Virus record (IMG/VR): IMGVR_UViG_3300007535_000003
Span: 1 to 64,000 of that record
Length of the DNA: 64,000 nt
Reading direction: 5' to 3' (one strand)
Source: a virus
The position numbers were made by a program, and so were the translations under genes. Within the stretch, counting starts at the first letter, position 1. Each line of letters begins with the position of its first letter. The notes beneath the pieces were generated by a model. It did not search any database. It saw only the letters and a program-made list of their open reading frames with translations, and was not told the origin of the DNA. Below are positions 30,301-36,882 of the stretch, piece by piece.

Positions 30301-30465
30301 GCCATCGGTACTACGTTTCATTTCTCTGTCCCAATAACGCTTATATTCTGTAGTACCTGGGGGAGCTGCAGTATACATGCTGTTTTCTTCAAAATACTTA
30401 GCAGCTGGCCTAAATTTATCAGTATTTTTAAATTTTCTAACCCTTACTTCGTATGTATCTTCCAT
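27325..30465 (-). CDS. terL: Terminase large subunit interrupted by an intein
   Basis: A 1,046-residue precursor; removing the intein (residues 282-653) leaves a 674-residue TerL. The ATPase part has a deviant Walker A (KKRRSGYSYK, about 130-139), Walker B LIVWEE (241-246) and coupling motif SFGTGG (276-281). The nuclease part has GIDPYDHDD (838-846) and a later acidic ALYENER (900-906). TerL packages DNA into the procapsid and cuts the concatemer. The intein lies exactly after the coupling-motif glycines, so an unspliced protein should be inactive. TerS is adjacent (1-nt overlap). Confidence 0.92.
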   Translation of the reverse strand: MEDTYEVRVRKFKNTDKFRPAAKYFEENSMYTAAPPGTTEYKRYWDREMKRSTDGFTAEDGDSITGYHYFYLNYCPIMKVVEKEVPDGSGGTKVIPTRDRGFPNFWDYDKEYFDAVEEAENRGSHMAVLKKRRSGYSYKVAAMLNRNFFLIPESISYAIASEKEFLTKDGVLSKAWDMMSWIDDNTAWTKKRQAIDTNMHRRASFYTTKGGSKIEKGYKSEIIGVTLKNDPQKARGKAAKLIVWEESGKFPNLLQSWQIAQPSVEQDGVAFGTMISFGTGGCLTAGNKVFNNKGELINIEDLVKNEGIIGFDEMSGNYSKEDIAYQQPYTEKETIKLTTDSGRTIECSTDHPIYSPIFKDKGWNKYHKRQNRRIIGHDWKEAGNIAEGDLISVIDKLPIFGDKEVEDARLLGMLVGDGTYGNSTPKFANCDKELWDYIDDNYSNAVYLERENKDKRIYKEAGILNFNDTLRYHGIFGQTKSDKRLPKDVHKWNKKSISEFVAGLYDADGYISFRVNNKRKGKYLSEISLSQNNLEILKELQLILQKFGIHGKLRTRQPRDNNPKDVNAWHEFNISDCRSLTLFVENFNLLIKNKQEKLNNIWDYNKDKKPQRKYNGLRHEKVISIKHTGINPVYNLTASNTNTYLGNGVITHNTEEADYSSLKELFYKPRAYNVLPIRNVWDDGAYETACGFFVPNYMNMQGFMNEDGNSSIDEAIEESNRQRKEVEEHSGDKNSVDRYIAEHPNTPREATLQLTGNIFPKKELQAQKARIMGDKKLKNYKQVGSLEYDGAGRLRWNQLSGAKDIEKFPLDKNDSKEGAIVIWEHPVEDPPYGLYIAGIDPYDHDDSGTSSLGSTIIYKRFQSFEQYYDIIVAEYTGRPDTANEYYENVYRLLKYYNARALYENERKGMYAYFANKGVDYMLANQPDIIHDIVQVSKVQRKKGIHMTKGIKDWAEREIRDWLNEEYSPGHKNLEKIFSLPLLDELISYNDKGNFDRVISLMMVMLYKKELHNVHVKDKKRSEKTIDKFFQTRFFTEDRKYNFNRLR
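28507..29622 (-). mobile_element. LAGLIDADG intein inside TerL
   Basis: This protein-level element spans 372 residues. The N-terminal splice junction is G-G followed by Cys1 (CLTAGNKVF). A 'TDHPIYSP' block is the B-block histidine region. Two dodecapeptide motifs, LLGMLVGDGTYG and FVAGLYDADGYI, mark a LAGLIDADG homing endonuclease. The C-terminus is VITHN followed by Thr as the first extein residue. All expected splicing residues are present, so it is probably active. The insertion point is the ATPase coupling motif, a highly conserved site of the kind inteins favour. Confidence 0.92.
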
Positions 30466-31031
30466 TATTCTGATGATTGTTTATCAGGTATCTCGTATAT
30501 ACCAATTTCACTTCCACCCCTAGCTTCACTTAATTCCATCTGTTCTTTCTCTACTTGCTTCTCTAACTGTGTCAAAGACTTAACTATATTGCCTACTTCT
30601 TTAAGATTAAATGCATAGTCCCTAGCTGAATACTTAGGTTTACCATAATTGTCTATAGCTTCAAAATCTACCCTATCAAAATAATTAGCTAGCTTCTGCG
30701 CACCGTTTTTAGCAGATTGCAGCAGTCTAGAGTTAGTAGTTTTCTGCATCTCATTATACTTCTCTATAGCCTCTTGCACTAAGTTATTAGGCTCCCAATC
30801 GGGACTACCAAATAGATCTTCCCTTATCTTTTTATCTTTATCAAAATCAGAGTAAGCATTGTATGGATTCTTCCTAGACATATTACAAAGAAATGTAACA
30901 TAAGCAATCTCATTGTATGCTTTACTCTTACCTTTAGATTTGTCCCTATCCCATATCTTTTTAAAAGGTGGTATATAAAGATTTGTGGGATTGAGTACTA
31001 ACCTATCATTCTCTATATCAAATAATTCCAT
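30465..31031 (-). CDS. Terminase small subunit-like protein
   Basis: A 188-residue mainly helical protein directly upstream of terL in transcription order, overlapping it by 1 nt. It has a central segment rich in Asn, Lys and aromatic residues, and a long C-terminal coiled coil (LTQLEKQVEKEQMEL). Size and position match crAss-like TerS, which recognises phage DNA for packaging. Motif-level proof is lacking. Confidence 0.65.
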   Translation of the reverse strand: MELFDIENDRLVLNPTNLYIPPFKKIWDRDKSKGKSKAYNEIAYVTFLCNMSRKNPYNAYSDFDKDKKIREDLFGSPDWEPNNLVQEAIEKYNEMQKTTNSRLLQSAKNGAQKLANYFDRVDFEAIDNYGKPKYSARDYAFNLKEVGNIVKSLTQLEKQVEKEQMELSEARGGSEIGIYEIPDKQSSE

Positions 31032-31106
31032 AGGACGTTATATTATCTGTAAAACGTATTAATAAGCATTCAAGTTACGTACACAGTTATGTTTGTTACA
31101 TAACCC

Positions 31107-31337
31107 TTATCTTCTTAATACTTTTTTAGCTAATGTTTTAGAATAATACTTATTTTTATTCATCTTCTCCTTCTGTATAAAAGCCCCTAAGTATGTGATC
31201 CTAACAGGATAATTGTCAGTCTGATGTTCCATTACATCACGCAAAAACTTAAAGGGATGCTTGGTAACAGCCTCTATTACTCTAACATCCCTATTGTATT
31301 TTTTAGCTAATTCCTTCCTAACTCTCTTCTCCTTCAT
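31107..31337 (-). CDS. Small basic protein
   Basis: A 76-residue basic protein (KEKRVRKELAKKYNRDVRVIE). It overlaps the zinc-ribbon gene by 20 nt and heads into TerS. A similar short protein ('...EAVTKHPFKFLRD...MEHQTDNYPVRITYLGAF') is common in Bacteroidota phages as a small structural or regulatory protein. The role is unknown. Confidence 0.6.
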   Translation of the reverse strand: MKEKRVRKELAKKYNRDVRVIEAVTKHPFKFLRDVMEHQTDNYPVRITYLGAFIQKEKMNKNKYYSKTLAKKVLRR

Positions 31338-31605
31338 CTAATAACATTTCTTTTCCGTATTTACCATTAAGATCTTTATTCATCTTATATCCATCTGAAA
31401 GAAATATACCATCTGGCTGTCCACCCATACTATCTCCATGAGAGTACTCTATTACACTGTTACAATCTTTACATTTAAAATAATAATTCCACCAACCTTT
31501 ATTAGTAAGTAGCACTACCCTACGGGATTCACATACAGGACACTTTTTACCGTTATAATCGTTATCCCATGCCTTGCTAAAACTATTCATTAACTCTTTT
31601 TTCAT
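31318..31605 (-). CDS. Zinc-ribbon protein
   Basis: A 95-residue protein with two CxxC knuckles (CPVC at about 22-25 and CKDC at about 46-49) separated by a WWNYYFKC strand, a classical zinc ribbon. It could bind nucleic acid or a transcription factor. It overlaps its upstream neighbour by 4 nt and its downstream one by 20 nt, in a tightly packed run of small genes. Confidence 0.65.
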   Translation of the reverse strand: MKKELMNSFSKAWDNDYNGKKCPVCESRRVVLLTNKGWWNYYFKCKDCNSVIEYSHGDSMGGQPDGIFLSDGYKMNKDLNGKYGKEMLLDEGEES

Positions 31606-31880
31606 ACCAAAGACTCTTTTTGTTCCAAACTGTCAAATATATGTAAATGACTTGGTAAATTTTCAGCAGTATGAGTAGATTCATTTTCTGTTACAAGCCT
31701 ATAAGCATGTTCAAATACTTCTTTAGGAGACCAACTCCTATATCCATCCCCATAAACCACCATATAACCTTCCATATCCGTATCAGCCCTTGTCTCAAAA
31801 CCTTCTGCTTCTTGGAATTGGTTGAAACTCAATGGCTCTGCTAATACTATTTTTGTACCTATATATGCTTTCATAATCAA
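31602..31880 (-). CDS. Small acidic hypothetical protein
   Basis: A 92-residue protein with the segment 'EGYMVVYGDGYRSWSPKEVFEHAYR'. This resembles the small 'Y-x-G-Y-x-S-W-S-P' proteins found in many phages and prophages (DUF4349-unrelated, unnamed). It overlaps the zinc-ribbon gene by 4 nt. Function unknown. Confidence 0.55.
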   Translation of the reverse strand: MIMKAYIGTKIVLAEPLSFNQFQEAEGFETRADTDMEGYMVVYGDGYRSWSPKEVFEHAYRLVTENESTHTAENLPSHLHIFDSLEQKESLV

Positions 31881-31899
31881 AAGTTTAGTAGTTCTACCC

Positions 31900-32169
31900 C
31901 TAAGTAAATATCTTACCTAGCGCCCAATCTAATTCTCTGGGGGTCTCTATAACGCTAAAATGCCTTAATGCTTTACCTTTCCTAATTGTAATAGTATCAT
32001 TAAATGTATTCCACTTTAAGCTGTGTTCGTCCCTTAAGAACCTCCTAGCGGAACCTTGCTTTGTTACAAATACAAATCCCCTATCTTCTATATCTTTTAA
32101 TTCTAATTTGTCCATACCGAATACATCTCTTACCCATGATATGAACCTTGCTTTAATTTTTTTAAACAT
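31900..32169 (-). CDS. Small hypothetical protein
   Basis: An 89-residue basic protein with a mixed helix and strand pattern (FISWVRDVFGMDKLELKDIEDR). No recognisable motif. It belongs to the same packed run of small genes. Confidence 0.5.
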   Translation of the reverse strand: MFKKIKARFISWVRDVFGMDKLELKDIEDRGFVFVTKQGSARRFLRDEHSLKWNTFNDTITIRKGKALRHFSVIETPRELDWALGKIFT

Positions 32170-32198
32170 TCCCTTAAATTTTAATTAATTTTATTCCC

Positions 32199-32549
32199 TT
32201 ATTGCATATCTAAAATAAATACTGTCTCGCTTATATTACCAGATACATCTGGTATAAATAGGCTGTTAATATAATAACCATTATTATCTTCCCTTAATAC
32301 ACCTTTAAACTTAAGCTTGGAGAGGTATTTGCTTAAGTTAGATTTCTTAAGGTTCATTTCACTCATTATATAGCGCCTATTCTCAGTACTGAGTATATCC
32401 TCTTCATCATTGCTACGATTGTTCTCCAGTGCTAGTAATAAAGAAAGTACCTCAGCTTCTTTACCTGTTAACTGTAACAAGCCGTTAAGTATCTTAACGT
32501 ATTCACTATACAACTTGTCTTTTGATATAACCTTTTTAAATGCTTTCAT
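32199..32549 (-). CDS. Winged-helix protein, possible regulator
   Basis: A 116-residue protein with the layout of a winged helix-turn-helix. Helices at about 18-42 (KEAEVLSLLLALE) are followed by a recognition-type helix KKSNLSKYLSKLKFKGVL and a wing NNGYYINSLF. This arrangement is common in phage DNA-binding regulators and replication initiators. It overlaps the gene upstream by 14 nt. I infer a late-gene regulator or DNA-binding accessory protein. Confidence 0.65.
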   Translation of the reverse strand: MKAFKKVISKDKLYSEYVKILNGLLQLTGKEAEVLSLLLALENNRSNDEEDILSTENRRYIMSEMNLKKSNLSKYLSKLKFKGVLREDNNGYYINSLFIPDVSGNISETVFILDMQ

Positions 32550-32769
32550 TGACTAACATTTCACGTATTGTTTTTACTCGCTCATTAAGGTTTGTAAGAA
32601 AGGCCACATATTCTTTATATAATTCATCCATAAAAATAGTCTCTGGGTAACCCATTATATTCTTAGAGTATTCATCTATTTGATCATCTAAAGACTCCAT
32701 TACCCTAACTAGTTCTTCATGCATCTTAAGCCTATCTGTTGCCTTAGGCTCTTTACCTCTCCTTTTCAT
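32536..32769 (-). CDS. Small coiled-coil protein
   Basis: A 77-residue charged helical protein (KATDRLKMHEELVRVMESLDDQ). It is coupled to the winged-helix gene by a 14-nt overlap. No function assigned. Confidence 0.5.
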   Translation of the reverse strand: MKRRGKEPKATDRLKMHEELVRVMESLDDQIDEYSKNIMGYPETIFMDELYKEYVAFLTNLNERVKTIREMLVNESI

Positions 32770-32772
32770 AGC

Positions 32773-32940
32773 CTATTTATTAGTAATTAATCTCCTTATC
32801 TCTTCAATCTTTTTACGCCTTATATTCTTGAATTCATCTGCTATATGATGTGCATCTTCCTTTTCAGCTTTCCTTATATTCTTCCTTAGATCGCTGAGTT
32901 CCCTGAGTCTCTCCTTGACCCTCTCTTCATTTGAACCCAT
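32773..32940 (-). CDS. Short helical charged protein (55 residues)
   Basis: An ATG at 32940 reads MGSNEERVKERLREL and ends in a TAG 3 nt before the next gene. It is a single charged amphipathic helix followed by a basic tail (RRKKIEEIRR). The tight fit between two genes with a 15-nt gap upstream supports it as a real gene. Function unknown. Confidence 0.55.
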   Translation of the reverse strand: MGSNEERVKERLRELSDLRKNIRKAEKEDAHHIADEFKNIRRKKIEEIRRLITNK

Positions 32941-32955
32941 TTAAATATTTATTAA

Positions 32956-33315
32956 CTATTCAACTAAGTATTTGTCATTCTTATCTTCAGATTCTACAGC
33001 ATCATAGTCCCAAGTACCATCATTGTATACTTTAAGATCTGAAGACTTCCTATGTCTGTATATAAGCTCCTTTTGCTCAAAAGGTTTAATAACTGAGAAG
33101 CTAATATTAAACCTACGCTTACGTTTATCCCCTACTGATTTAGTGGGTTTATTAGCTTTAAAGTCTTCAGCTATAAGAGCTCTAACATAGTCCCTCTCCT
33201 CTTTAGACTCTGGAGTACGTGTATAGTAGTCTTTAGAATCTACATTATCAACATTCACACCTGCAGTACCCCATGTACCATCTGTCCTTAATACGTTTAT
33301 TTGCCTATTTAACAT
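32956..33315 (-). CDS. Hypothetical protein
   Basis: A 119-residue acidic protein with a basic centre (KSVGDKRKRRFNISF) and a mixed secondary structure pattern. It is in the small-gene run. I see no family motif. Confidence 0.5.
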   Translation of the reverse strand: MLNRQINVLRTDGTWGTAGVNVDNVDSKDYYTRTPESKEERDYVRALIAEDFKANKPTKSVGDKRKRRFNISFSVIKPFEQKELIYRHRKSSDLKVYNDGTWDYDAVESEDKNDKYLVE

Positions 33316-33329
33316 AATTACCTTTTTAT

Positions 33330-33473
33330 TTATTCTGTTACAAATTTAGCAAATTTCTTTGCTGTCCTGACTATCTCTGTGTCAGTTACTTCTTTATCGC
33401 CTTTAAGAAAGAATAAAGCCTCCCTAAGGCATTCTAGCCTAAACTGTTCAACTGCTTTCTGTTGTTCATCCAT
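33330..33473 (-). CDS. Short helical protein (47 residues)
   Basis: An ATG at 33473 gives MDEQQKAVEQFRLECLREAL and a TAA stop 14 nt before the next start. It is helical throughout, with one cysteine. Spacing and composition match its neighbours, so I accept it. Function unknown. Confidence 0.5.
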   Translation of the reverse strand: MDEQQKAVEQFRLECLREALFFLKGDKEVTDTEIVRTAKKFAKFVTE

Positions 33474-33531
33474 AATTAATAATTTAGTACTGATACGTAT
33501 ATTTAGTTAAAAGGTTATATAATACTGATAA

Positions 33532-33558
33532 TAAAAAAACCCCAGCCTTACTGGGGTT
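33532..33558 (-). terminator. Intrinsic terminator after the Hsp20 locus
   Basis: On the minus strand AACCCCAG and CTGGGGTT form an 8-bp stem with a 5-nt loop, directly followed by a run of seven T. It ends transcripts coming from the chaperone genes and so separates them from the TerS/TerL operon. Confidence 0.8.
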
Positions 33559-33612
33559 AGACTGGAGTTAATAACCATAGTCCATACATAAGCAAACTGA
33601 TTAAGTTAGTAA

Positions 33613-33912
33613 CTACTCAACTTTAACTTGCTTACCTAGGTCTTCCAATTCAATCTTTGATATACTTATACTTAGGATACCATTTTCATATTTAGCTCTT
33701 ACATTGTCAAGGTCTAGATTCCTAGGTAAAGCATACCATTCATTAAATAATACCTTACGTGCCATAGCTTCACTTTCATGACTAGCCTTAACATGCAACT
33801 AACCTAACTCGGTAATAACTTTAATATCTGATTTGTCAACGCCAGGGAGTACAACATCAACTACAAAATTACCTTTATCATCTTCACGCTTATAAATCTT
33901 TTCTATCAACAT
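33613..33912 (-). pseudogene. Hsp20 / IbpA-type small heat-shock protein with an in-frame TAG
   Basis: Starting at the ATG at 33912, the reading MLIEKIYKRED, VVDVVLPGVDKSDIKV, [TAG at 33799-33801], LHVKASHESE, then YENGILSISISK covers a small alpha-crystallin domain of about 99 codons. The DVVLPGV and NGILSISI blocks are the two conserved edges of the Hsp20 fold. The amber codon splits the protein at residue 38 without changing frame. It could be read through, restarted from the TTG just after it, suppressed, or a disabled gene. There is no wider TAG recoding in the window. Confidence 0.75.
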
Positions 33913-33981
33913 ATTTACTATCTCCCCTTTTTAGTTTTACTCTTTGATTTACGCCCAGTTTTATATGATTGCCCATAGGCA

Positions 33982-34224
33982 TTACTCTGGGGGCCTTTTA
34001 TTATCTAACCTATAAATTAATTCTTCAGGGCTTGATATACTGCCTTTAAACTTATAAAATACTTCATCATCTTCAGTACCAGTCTCTTCATCAACTATTT
34101 CAGCTGCTTTTATGTTACGCCTAAACATAACATCAACTCCTGACTTATTTTCTGTACCTAAGTTAAACCTAGCTACATCAGTCCTATTATGGAGAATATC
34201 CCTAAATTCATCTTTTAAACTCAT
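33982..34224 (-). CDS. Small protein, possible +1 frameshift product
   Basis: An 80-residue acidic protein ending NKRPPE and TAA. A +1 frame overlapping the stop continues for more than 20 codons (SNAYGQSYKTGRKSKSKT and onward) to a TAG just before the Hsp20 start. That continuation is basic and Ser/Gly-rich and looks protein-like. The C-run at the end of the zero frame could be a slip site. The base gene is plausible; the frameshift is a hypothesis. Confidence 0.5.
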   Translation of the reverse strand: MSLKDEFRDILHNRTDVARFNLGTENKSGVDVMFRRNIKAAEIVDEETGTEDDEVFYKFKGSISSPEELIYRLDNKRPPE

Positions 34225-34509
34225 AAGCTAAATAAGCTATTTTATTAATTTTTAGATATACCTATCCCCTATAATCGTAAAATTTGCCCTAAGTTTTCGC
34301 TAAACCAGTTCGTCACCTCTTGTTGGCTACACCCACCCCTATTTTTTCCATTCTATATAGACCTGTTGGGTCATAGGGTGCTTAGCTTATACTTAGGGTG
34401 TTTTTGGCACTATCGGGGACAATATACTTACTAACCCAACTTCTGACCCCCTAACTACCTCTCGGCCCTCGGGGGCGATCTACCTCTCGGTAGGTGCCTA
34501 TTAGTTAGA
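34225..34509 (-). ncRNA. Gene-free 285-bp gap with a structured minus-strand element
   Basis: No convincing gene is present. On the minus strand 34,448-34,505 folds into a three-way junction. The outer stem is CTAACTA with TAGTTAG. One arm is CTACC-GAGA-GGTAG, capped by a GNRA tetraloop. A second arm is GCCC-CCGA-GGGC. The rest of the gap is T-rich on the minus strand and holds only chance open frames. It may be a 5' leader of the gene at 33,982-34,224 or a small RNA. Confidence 0.4.
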
Positions 34510-34761
34510 CTACCTGCCTAACCAATTACGGTACTTATACTTATATTGGGTTGAAAAGGTTTCATTTTCACCCTCAAAATTTAACCTGGTTTGCCCAGAT
34601 TGTTCTTGGTTAAGGTTATGTACACTTTCATCATATTTATACAAAGACCTCACATGTTCGCCTAATTCCTGATCATTAGGCATATTCCTAACAGCACTAC
34701 TTACTTGCTTGTTCCTTGCTATCGCTCTCCTTATATATTCTCCCGTAGATGTCATTATCAT
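34510..34761 (-). CDS. Small hypothetical protein
   Basis: An 83-residue protein (TSTGEYIRRAIARNKQVSSAVRN) with a helical N-terminus and a polar aromatic C-terminus. It overlaps the co-chaperonin gene by about 65 nt from its first ATG; a start at the second ATG (34755) cuts this only slightly. Unknown role. Confidence 0.5.
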   Translation of the reverse strand: MIMTSTGEYIRRAIARNKQVSSAVRNMPNDQELGEHVRSLYKYDESVHNLNQEQSGQTRLNFEGENETFSTQYKYKYRNWLGR

Positions 34762-35188
34762 TCTCTTTAGTTATATTCCACATACCTAATATATCATATA
34801 TATTTAACAAAACTGAGTCCCTATATAAGTCAAATTGAAATACACTAGGCCTCTCATGATAAACTATTACATCCCCTTCTTCAAGGTCAAATTTATCCTT
34901 ATTACTATTAGATATGGATAGAACTACACCACGCCTAACATTAGCTTTAACTTCTTTCGTAATAGTTTCAGTTTCAGTCTTAGGGCCCTTCTCAATTTCC
35001 TTTAGAGACTTCTTCTTACTAACCCTATCATCCTCCTTAAATACTATCTCTTCTCGTTTCAAATGTATAGGTTCCATCGGCTTTACTAACACCTTGTCGT
35101 CTAAAGGGGTAAATGGTATCTCTAGACGTTGTATCGCTTGTTTGTCTTGTTCTTTCAATTCTGTTGATGTTTTCACTGCTTCCGCCAT
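34697..35188 (-). CDS. GroES-like co-chaperonin
   Basis: A 163-residue protein with Cpn10 features. PFTPLDDKVLVKPMEP (about 25-40) matches the N-terminal strand of GroES. A long insert in place of the mobile loop follows (residues 45-80). RRGVVLSISN, then DLEEGDVIVY and a final hydrophobic strand complete the domain. Some T4-like and crAss-like phages encode such proteins to steer the host GroEL to their capsid protein. With the Hsp20 gene downstream it forms a chaperone cluster. Confidence 0.8.
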   Translation of the reverse strand: MAEAVKTSTELKEQDKQAIQRLEIPFTPLDDKVLVKPMEPIHLKREEIVFKEDDRVSKKKSLKEIEKGPKTETETITKEVKANVRRGVVLSISNSNKDKFDLEEGDVIVYHERPSVFQFDLYRDSVLLNIYDILGMWNITKENDNDIYGRIYKESDSKEQASK

Positions 35189-35288
35189 AATAATTATTTA
35201 TAAGTTTAGTGATTACTACCACTGTTATTAATATCATTGTGAACTTTAATAAAGCTTCAAATATTGTATCTTCTGCCTTATTTTTCAT
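35037..35288 (-). CDS. Small single-pass membrane protein
   Basis: An 83-residue protein with a transmembrane helix at about 14-29 (FTMILITVVVITKLI) and a basic Arg/Thr-rich C-terminus. It overlaps the co-chaperonin gene by about 150 nt in another frame, an unusually long overlap, so only the first part may be real. It is the first gene of the left arm. Confidence 0.4.
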   Translation of the reverse strand: MKNKAEDTIFEALLKFTMILITVVVITKLINNYYGGSSENINRIERTRQTSDTTSRDTIYPFRRQGVSKADGTYTFETRRDSI

Positions 35289-35481
35289 ACCCTATTATAC
35301 TCAAATTATAACAAATAGTTTCAAAAAATTTTTTATATTATATATAGTCAAGTGAAGGTATCACTACTCTGTGTATACACCCCTCCCGCATAATATATAG
35401 CTGAGTACGGGTTCCACCTTGTATCAACCTCCCCTATGCAGTTTTGAGGGGAAAAGGGGGGCACCTTTAACTTTTATTCCC

Positions 35482-35530
35482 CAAAGCCAAGGTAAGTTAA
35501 TAAGTCTAAATATTACCTTAGGAGGCTTTG
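35482..35530. repeat. 49-nt interrupted hairpin
   Basis: CAAAGCC-AAGGTAA pairs with TTACCTT-GGCTTTG (14 bp broken by a 4-nt bulge on one side) around a 17-nt AT-rich loop. It is directly seen in sequence. The role could be termination of either arm or a replication signal. Confidence 0.7.
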
Positions 35531-35613
35531 TAAAACGGCAACAAAGAATAACTCCTTAACCCGCCGTGTTTATTTTATGATTCTCAAATCACTATCAGGC
35601 TTTAAAAAAGTCT

Positions 35614-35701
35614 GGGAGTGGTTCTTTTGCTGAAGTATCTCATAGCACTGATAGTGTTACTATGAGAAATGGTACTTATCTTCAGCTTTTCTTACACTCC
35701 C
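35614..35701. repeat. 88-nt multi-stem hairpin in the divergent region
   Basis: Four nested inverted repeats share one axis. GGGAGTG/CACTCCC, GCTGAAG/CTTCAGC and CTCATAG/CTATGAG are perfect 7-bp stems separated by internal loops, capped by the palindrome-like CACTGATAGTG. It ends 88 bp before the first plus-strand gene. Confidence 0.75.
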
Positions 35702-35789
35702 TTCATGACAGTAAGTAAAATAAGGTACCCTTGCCAATATTCTCATAGGACTGATAGTAAGTTATAAACCTTTAAAATAATCAACAGTT

Positions 35790-36404
35790 ATGGAAAAAAA
35801 AGTCTATGAAATTGCTGGTGTCAACCGGCACAGCAAGACCACAGTACGTGGTGAAGAGATAGAATATGTCTCACTTGCCCTGCAAGAAAAAGGTCGTAAC
35901 ATATTCAAAAGCTCTAACACTGACCCATTTGTCAACATCTTTGGTAGCAATGCCAACGACAAACGCAAGATCGAACTTGTCAAAGCTTGCAAAGATGACA
36001 ACGATAAGTACGATCCAGCTAAGCTTAAAGCGCTAGGTGATGTCGAAGGTTATTTTGCTACCCTCAGTGTGTCACCGTACTACGTCAAAGATCGGGAAGG
36101 TAACTATATGAAGTACCCCGATGGGCACCCTGACAAAGGGAAGCCTATGATCTCTACTCGTATCAGCGTGTTTGTTTGGGCTGGTGACGAGTCATCTCTG
36201 GAGGAGATCAAGACCATGAACATGGGTAATCGTGAGTTAGTGCCAACAACTGAACTTGACCCTAACCGATACGCATCTGCTAGTGCCAAACTGGTACTGC
36301 GTAAGGCTCAGGCTGAAGAAACAGCAAGAGGTAAGCCAGTTGATGACGAGTCCATTGGTGAGTCAGAGACTGAAGATCAGCAACAGCAAGGTCAAAAGAT
36401 CTAA
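35790..36404 (+). CDS. First early protein, unknown, GC-richer codon use
   Basis: A 204-residue acidic protein with a mixed fold (YEIAGVNRHSKTTVRGEE, STRISVFVWAGDES) and a Gln/Glu-rich C-terminus. Codons use more C and G than neighbours (for example CACCGGCACAGCAAG), a bias it shares with the gene at 57,535. It has its own strong terminator and follows the long intergenic hairpins, so it is probably a strongly expressed early protein. I do not recognise the family; a nucleic-acid-binding role is only a guess. Confidence 0.7.
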   Translation: MEKKVYEIAGVNRHSKTTVRGEEIEYVSLALQEKGRNIFKSSNTDPFVNIFGSNANDKRKIELVKACKDDNDKYDPAKLKALGDVEGYFATLSVSPYYVKDREGNYMKYPDGHPDKGKPMISTRISVFVWAGDESSLEEIKTMNMGNRELVPTTELDPNRYASASAKLVLRKAQAEETARGKPVDDESIGESETEDQQQQGQKI

Positions 36405-36411
36405 AGTACTA

Positions 36412-36438
36412 GGGGTTACAGTGTGTAGCCCCTTTTTT
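36412..36438 (+). terminator. Intrinsic terminator of the first early gene
   Basis: GGGGTTACA and TGTAGCCCC form a 9-bp stem with a 3-nt loop, followed by six T. Confidence 0.9.
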
Positions 36439-36497
36439 CACTAAGCTAAATCATGGTATTCCTACAAAATAAGTACCAATAACTAAATTAATTAATC

Positions 36498-36581
36498 ATG
36501 GAATTAGAAACAGCTGTTATAATTATGACATTATTTGCCATGCTTATAATAGTAATTATAAAAGGCAATAAGGATAAATAG
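36498..36581 (+). CDS. 27-residue single-helix membrane peptide
   Basis: An ATG at 36498 reads MELETAVIIMTLFAMLIIVIIKG and ends NKDK. It is one transmembrane helix with a basic end. It lies alone between the first gene's terminator and a 300-bp gap. Small membrane proteins of this kind are common in phage early regions, but the length makes the call uncertain. Confidence 0.45.
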   Translation: MELETAVIIMTLFAMLIIVIIKGNKDK

Positions 36582-36882
36582 TAAGTACTGATAACTAAAT
36601 TGAGTACTATCAGATCTGAAAGTTTAGTCCAAATTTGGACTGTCTGAAGTATGTTGGCATATCCCCAAATAAAGCCATATAAGCTGTTTATAGTCTAAAT
36701 AGACCTGTAGTACCTAAACTACCCTATGAAGGCTTTAAATCGCTTAAAAAGGGCATTTATGGGCAAATGAGGGAGAGTGTTATAGGTCGTCTAAACTCAC
36801 GCCTCAATCAGCCCTAATTTCACATAATCAATAACCCAACCTATATAATACTAATAGCTATAAACCACAAAAATATACAACT
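36582..36882 (+). other. 300-bp gap without a gene
   Basis: I see no gene. It holds the palindrome GTCCAAATTTGGAC (36,632-36,645) and an ACTATCAG element (36,604-36,611) related to those in the divergent region. The first AAACCACAAAA leader motif is at its end. It probably contains the promoter of the following run of small genes. Confidence 0.4.

Larger units (their letters stand above)
35289..35789. promoter_or_regulatory. Divergent control region between the two arms
   Basis: These 500 bp separate the minus-strand late arm from the plus-strand early arm and hold no gene. Two long interrupted hairpins occupy 35,482-35,530 and 35,614-35,701. A related ACTGATAGT element recurs at 35,647-35,655 and 35,751-35,759, with its reverse (ACTATCAG) at 35,591-35,598. 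A purine-rich stretch sits at 35,450-35,462. I cannot point to a specific promoter by consensus. The region is the best place in the window for start sites of both arms and possibly for an origin. Confidence 0.55.
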
